A stretch of DNA of 64,000 bases, from NCBI GenBank assembly GCA_037833965.1, contig AP031355.1:6907501-6971500 (forward strand), written 5' to 3'. A program made the position numbers and the translations under genes. Under the pieces are notes generated by a model that saw nothing but the letters and a program-made list of their open reading frames with translations, was not told the origin of the DNA and did no database searches. Positions 60,967 through 64,000 of this stretch are shown one piece after another (position 1 is the first letter of the stretch; every line of letters starts with the position of its first letter). The DNA comes from Marchantia polymorpha subsp. ruderalis (lineage: Eukaryota > Streptophyta > Marchantiopsida > Marchantiales > Marchantiaceae).

Positions 60967-62463
60967 CTCTCATGTCGCTCTACTTCTTCTCACTTGTAAG
61001 GACTTGGCGATGAGCAAAATGATGTTTAGAAGGAAAGATATTGGAGTGCGGACCAGTCCTGCCGATCCGCATACCTTCCGGACTGGTCAATAGGAGTGCG
61101 TCTCCTCGTGCGAAGGAGATCGACCTGTCCAACAGAGAGGATCTTGAAGTGGGTTTGCTCCCCTCTAGATCCTGAAAATCATCGACTCCTGATACTTGTA
61201 CCCAACACTTCAATCTTTCATTCTAAGCATAACAAGAGGAGCAGTACAAAATTAGGAGATGGGAGACCATCATCAAATGTACGATGTCCGCAGGAGCCAT
61301 TCTACTTTAATTTCACACCCATCGCACTCATCGAGCTCAATGTCTCCATCCATGCATACATTCAATGCTAAGACACTCTCGAGAGCACGCCCCAGACTTC
61401 GATCTGCCAAGAGCTAGTTTTTTAACAACCAGATGCCAACAGATCTGAGTGTCGAAAAGAGGCAGAAGACGGCTAATCCGACACGGATGTTAGCATTTCG
61501 CCCATTGCACAGCAGATTTTGATATCTGCGGCTATTGTTCGGGCAAGAAATGAGTAGTTAACCTCATGGAAGGTAAAATTTTGAAACTGCACCCATAACT
61601 CGTCAATCCTTTCATCGGGTCCAAATATTCGGTGTGATTCTTCTCGAACCAAAACCTTTCCCAAAGCTACCGTAATGCTAAACGTAATTGACGATTACAG
61701 ACATTCAGTGTGAGACCAGGACCAGCGGGAGCGACAAGAATTTGAAATTTTACACGCGCATGTAAGCCGATCCAATCGAGCGGCAGCAGAACACAATGCG
61801 AGTGCGAGGGAACACACAATCCAGAAACACAGGGCGACACATGTGAAACTTGTCGGCTATGAGGAGCAACTCCTTCGAGAACTGCAACCAATCCGAAACT
61901 CGGTTCCGATCATCCGAATCCACCGGCAGTCCATTTGCACAATCGACGTCAGGGAGAATCAGAAATTTTCATCACAGAGCTTTAAAGAGGCTGATCAGAT
62001 TTGCCCTGCTTTCTGAAGCGCACGAAAGTGATCACGTGTTTCTATTCTTTCGAAGGAAAATCGGAATGTTTGAATTAATTATCCACCTCACACATGTCTG
62101 AAATTCCCTCATATCTTTAACCGACAAGAGCGATGACCGATCTTAGCTCCCAGATTCCAACAAAGTAATTATCTATTCCAAACTGCAAATGCTTCCTCTT
62201 CTATCTTCGTCGAATCAAACGAGCGGCCTCAACAGCCTTAGCACGACGAAGGTGGCAACACGCGAGATAGAAGCAAGTTGCTGAAGCTATGAAATATGTT
62301 GAATAAACTATCAGAGACAGAATATATCGTTCCTATTGTTAACCGTTCACTAAATTTTAATCAAATTAATAATTTCACTAAAGTCTTCTGTCCGAAGAGA
62401 TAGATATCTGTTTATTGTATTGCATCTTCTTAGGTCTATCTTGGCTGATGAAGTCTACTGAGC
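60967..62463. other. No recognisable gene
   Basis: Small open frames only. A short inverted pair (gaccagtcc at 61,051 and its complement at 61,080) lies here. Nothing else is supported. Confidence 0.4.
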
Positions 62464-62465
62464 CT

Positions 62466-62493
62466 AAACTCTAAAGTAGGTACTTTAGAGTTT
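62466..62493. repeat. Perfect 13-bp hairpin, 2-nt loop
   Basis: The arm aaactctaaagta (62,466-62,478) is followed by gg and its exact complement (62,481-62,493). Confidence 0.85.
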
Positions 62494-64000
62494 GATTACA
62501 TGAAAAGTATCAAAGTTGAACGGAAAATTGAATGTAATGTTTCTTGCTCTTAGCAGAATTATAGGGCAAGATTCACAATTTGTCAATAATCATTTCATAC
62601 TCTTCAGTTGTGGATTGATGTGAAGTGAGGGGTGAGTGAGAATTCCAGCAGATTTCTAAACTCAAATTGTGGGGATTGCTATTCTGAGTCATCTAATATT
62701 GATCAGTTTTTTTTTATTTTTCACCTTAGGAAATAAAAAGTAATGGTTTTCAGAATGTTCAAGTCTTTCTATAGGTACTGTTGTTTTAAAAACATCATCT
62801 AGTATGATACTTATGAATTGAACTCTAATAATGATGTTCTCACATTGAATTAAAGACATGGATAGAATTCAGAAGCTCAGCACACTCAACTATAGAAGAT
62901 GTTAAGAAACAAAGAAGTGATTTTCAAAATATTTGGCTATTGAAAAATCTACTCATCTCTTCCTATAACATTGAAGAGAGCTTTGGTTACGAGATTTTCC
63001 AGCACAATCATCTTGTCACTTTGAGGCTTTTCAATGTTTAAAATGAGTTGTTTTACAATTTTTGGAATGAGTTGGAATATCTTTCTTCAACAATACCTAC
63101 TTGAAGATGGTGAAGAATACTCCACATGCATAAGATATCTTAATCTTACTCTTCATTTTGTGAGCAAGAGTTGCAAATGTTAGACGGAATTGAGCAAAAA
63201 TACTAAGGTTAAAAGCTTGATGATGAAAGTTTGTATGTTACAGTTCACATGCCACTCTTGCTTCACTTGAATTTAAGAATCAAGTCTGATAAAACCTTGG
63301 CTGGTGAAAAACACATTTAATTATAAGTCTATTTTTCAAACATGTATACATTCCTTGTTATTCCTTAGTAAGAATCTATTTCAATTATTAATATTTTTTA
63401 ATGATGAAAAAGTATAAAGTTATTATAATTTGAAAGATGTGATTAATTTAGTTAAAGTATTCAGTAAAAGTTAGAAAAAATATGACTGTATTCGCTTAAA
63501 AAGGAAAAAGAATTAGACAAAAAGTTATTGCATGGATTAAACATAAATTCATGGATTTTGTATTCATATGGTGAAAAAGCAGATGTCGTTACCAATGCAA
63601 AAAGACAAAGACACTGGTCGTAAATGCAGTTAAGTCTAATCTCAAACTTGAAAAACACAAAAGATTGATGAGAAAAAAGAAAAGAGCCAATTTAATAGAT
63701 GAAGAAAACAATGCTTGCAAGGCGAATGTTGAACAATTTTTTGTAAAATTGAAATATTGTGATTGATACTTATACTTAACATGCATCTCTCATATGAACT
63801 ATAAGATTGACATGTTTCGAAGTATCAAAAAGATGTCAAATAATTTATGTTATAATACTAATGATTTTAGAAATGAATTATTTCCAATTTTTGGAATGAG
63901 AATAGTGATTATTGTTTTGAATAAATTTACATTCATTTAGAAACAAATGATTTGTAAGTGATTTTGATAGATACTTCTTATATGAGAGAACGCTGACAAC
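62494..64000. other. AT-rich DNA, no recognisable gene
   Basis: The sequence is strongly AT-rich to the end of the window. I checked for retrotransposon motifs on both strands and found none I could support. It may be old transposon DNA like the 12-14 kb block. Confidence 0.4.

Overview
The window reads as nuclear DNA of a land plant. It holds a four-exon class III (secretory) peroxidase with the usual three introns, copies of an INDETERMINATE DOMAIN (IDD) C2H2 zinc-finger gene with recognisable IDD signatures, and GT-AG introns throughout. It is gene-poor and repeat-rich, and GC-rich islands alternate with very AT-rich stretches. A bryophyte or another non-seed plant is plausible, but this is an inference and the sequence does not prove it.

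Only three protein genes look intact. They are a class III peroxidase (25,124-26,698, +), an FCP1/SCP-like HAD-family protein (30,899-32,254, +) and a proton-coupled oligopeptide transporter of the POT/SLC15 type (48,758-52,419, +). A fourth, weak candidate is a possibly secreted Cys-containing protein on the minus strand at 57,840-58,508. It resembles pectin methylesterase/invertase inhibitors but has no visible in-frame ATG.

Layout: 1-1,030 is a CpG-rich stretch without a recognisable gene. 1,031-11,000 has no recognisable gene but several perfect hairpins. A MITE-like foldback element lies at 11,005-11,301, and a decayed Ty3/gypsy retrotransposon (reverse transcriptase, RNase H, integrase in order) at 12,420-14,240. 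From 16.7 to 29.8 kb there is a rearranged cluster. A dead, inverted copy of the peroxidase (17.2-18.4 kb, -) comes first, followed by a partial IDD-derived copy (19.1 kb, +). Next is a 2.47-kb palindrome (20,976-23,449) whose two arms each carry a decayed IDD zinc-finger exon; the minus-strand copy has its exon 1 just outside. The intact peroxidase and two further peroxidase last-exon fragments complete it. Tandem repeats sit at 35.66-35.88 and 36.03-36.98 kb. 37-43.3 kb is moderately GC-rich with no recognisable protein, 44.3-47.3 kb is AT-rich, and the rest beyond the transporter is mostly unassigned.

The genes do not form a pathway; their common theme is duplication and inversion. The window contains at least 17 near-perfect inverted repeats with short spacers. 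For one of them a related copy elsewhere in the window lacks the hairpin, so it can be inferred to have arisen by local snap-back templated synthesis. The IDD palindrome is the best candidate for an unusual function, as a source of long hairpin RNA against IDD transcription factors, but nothing in the sequence shows that it is transcribed.
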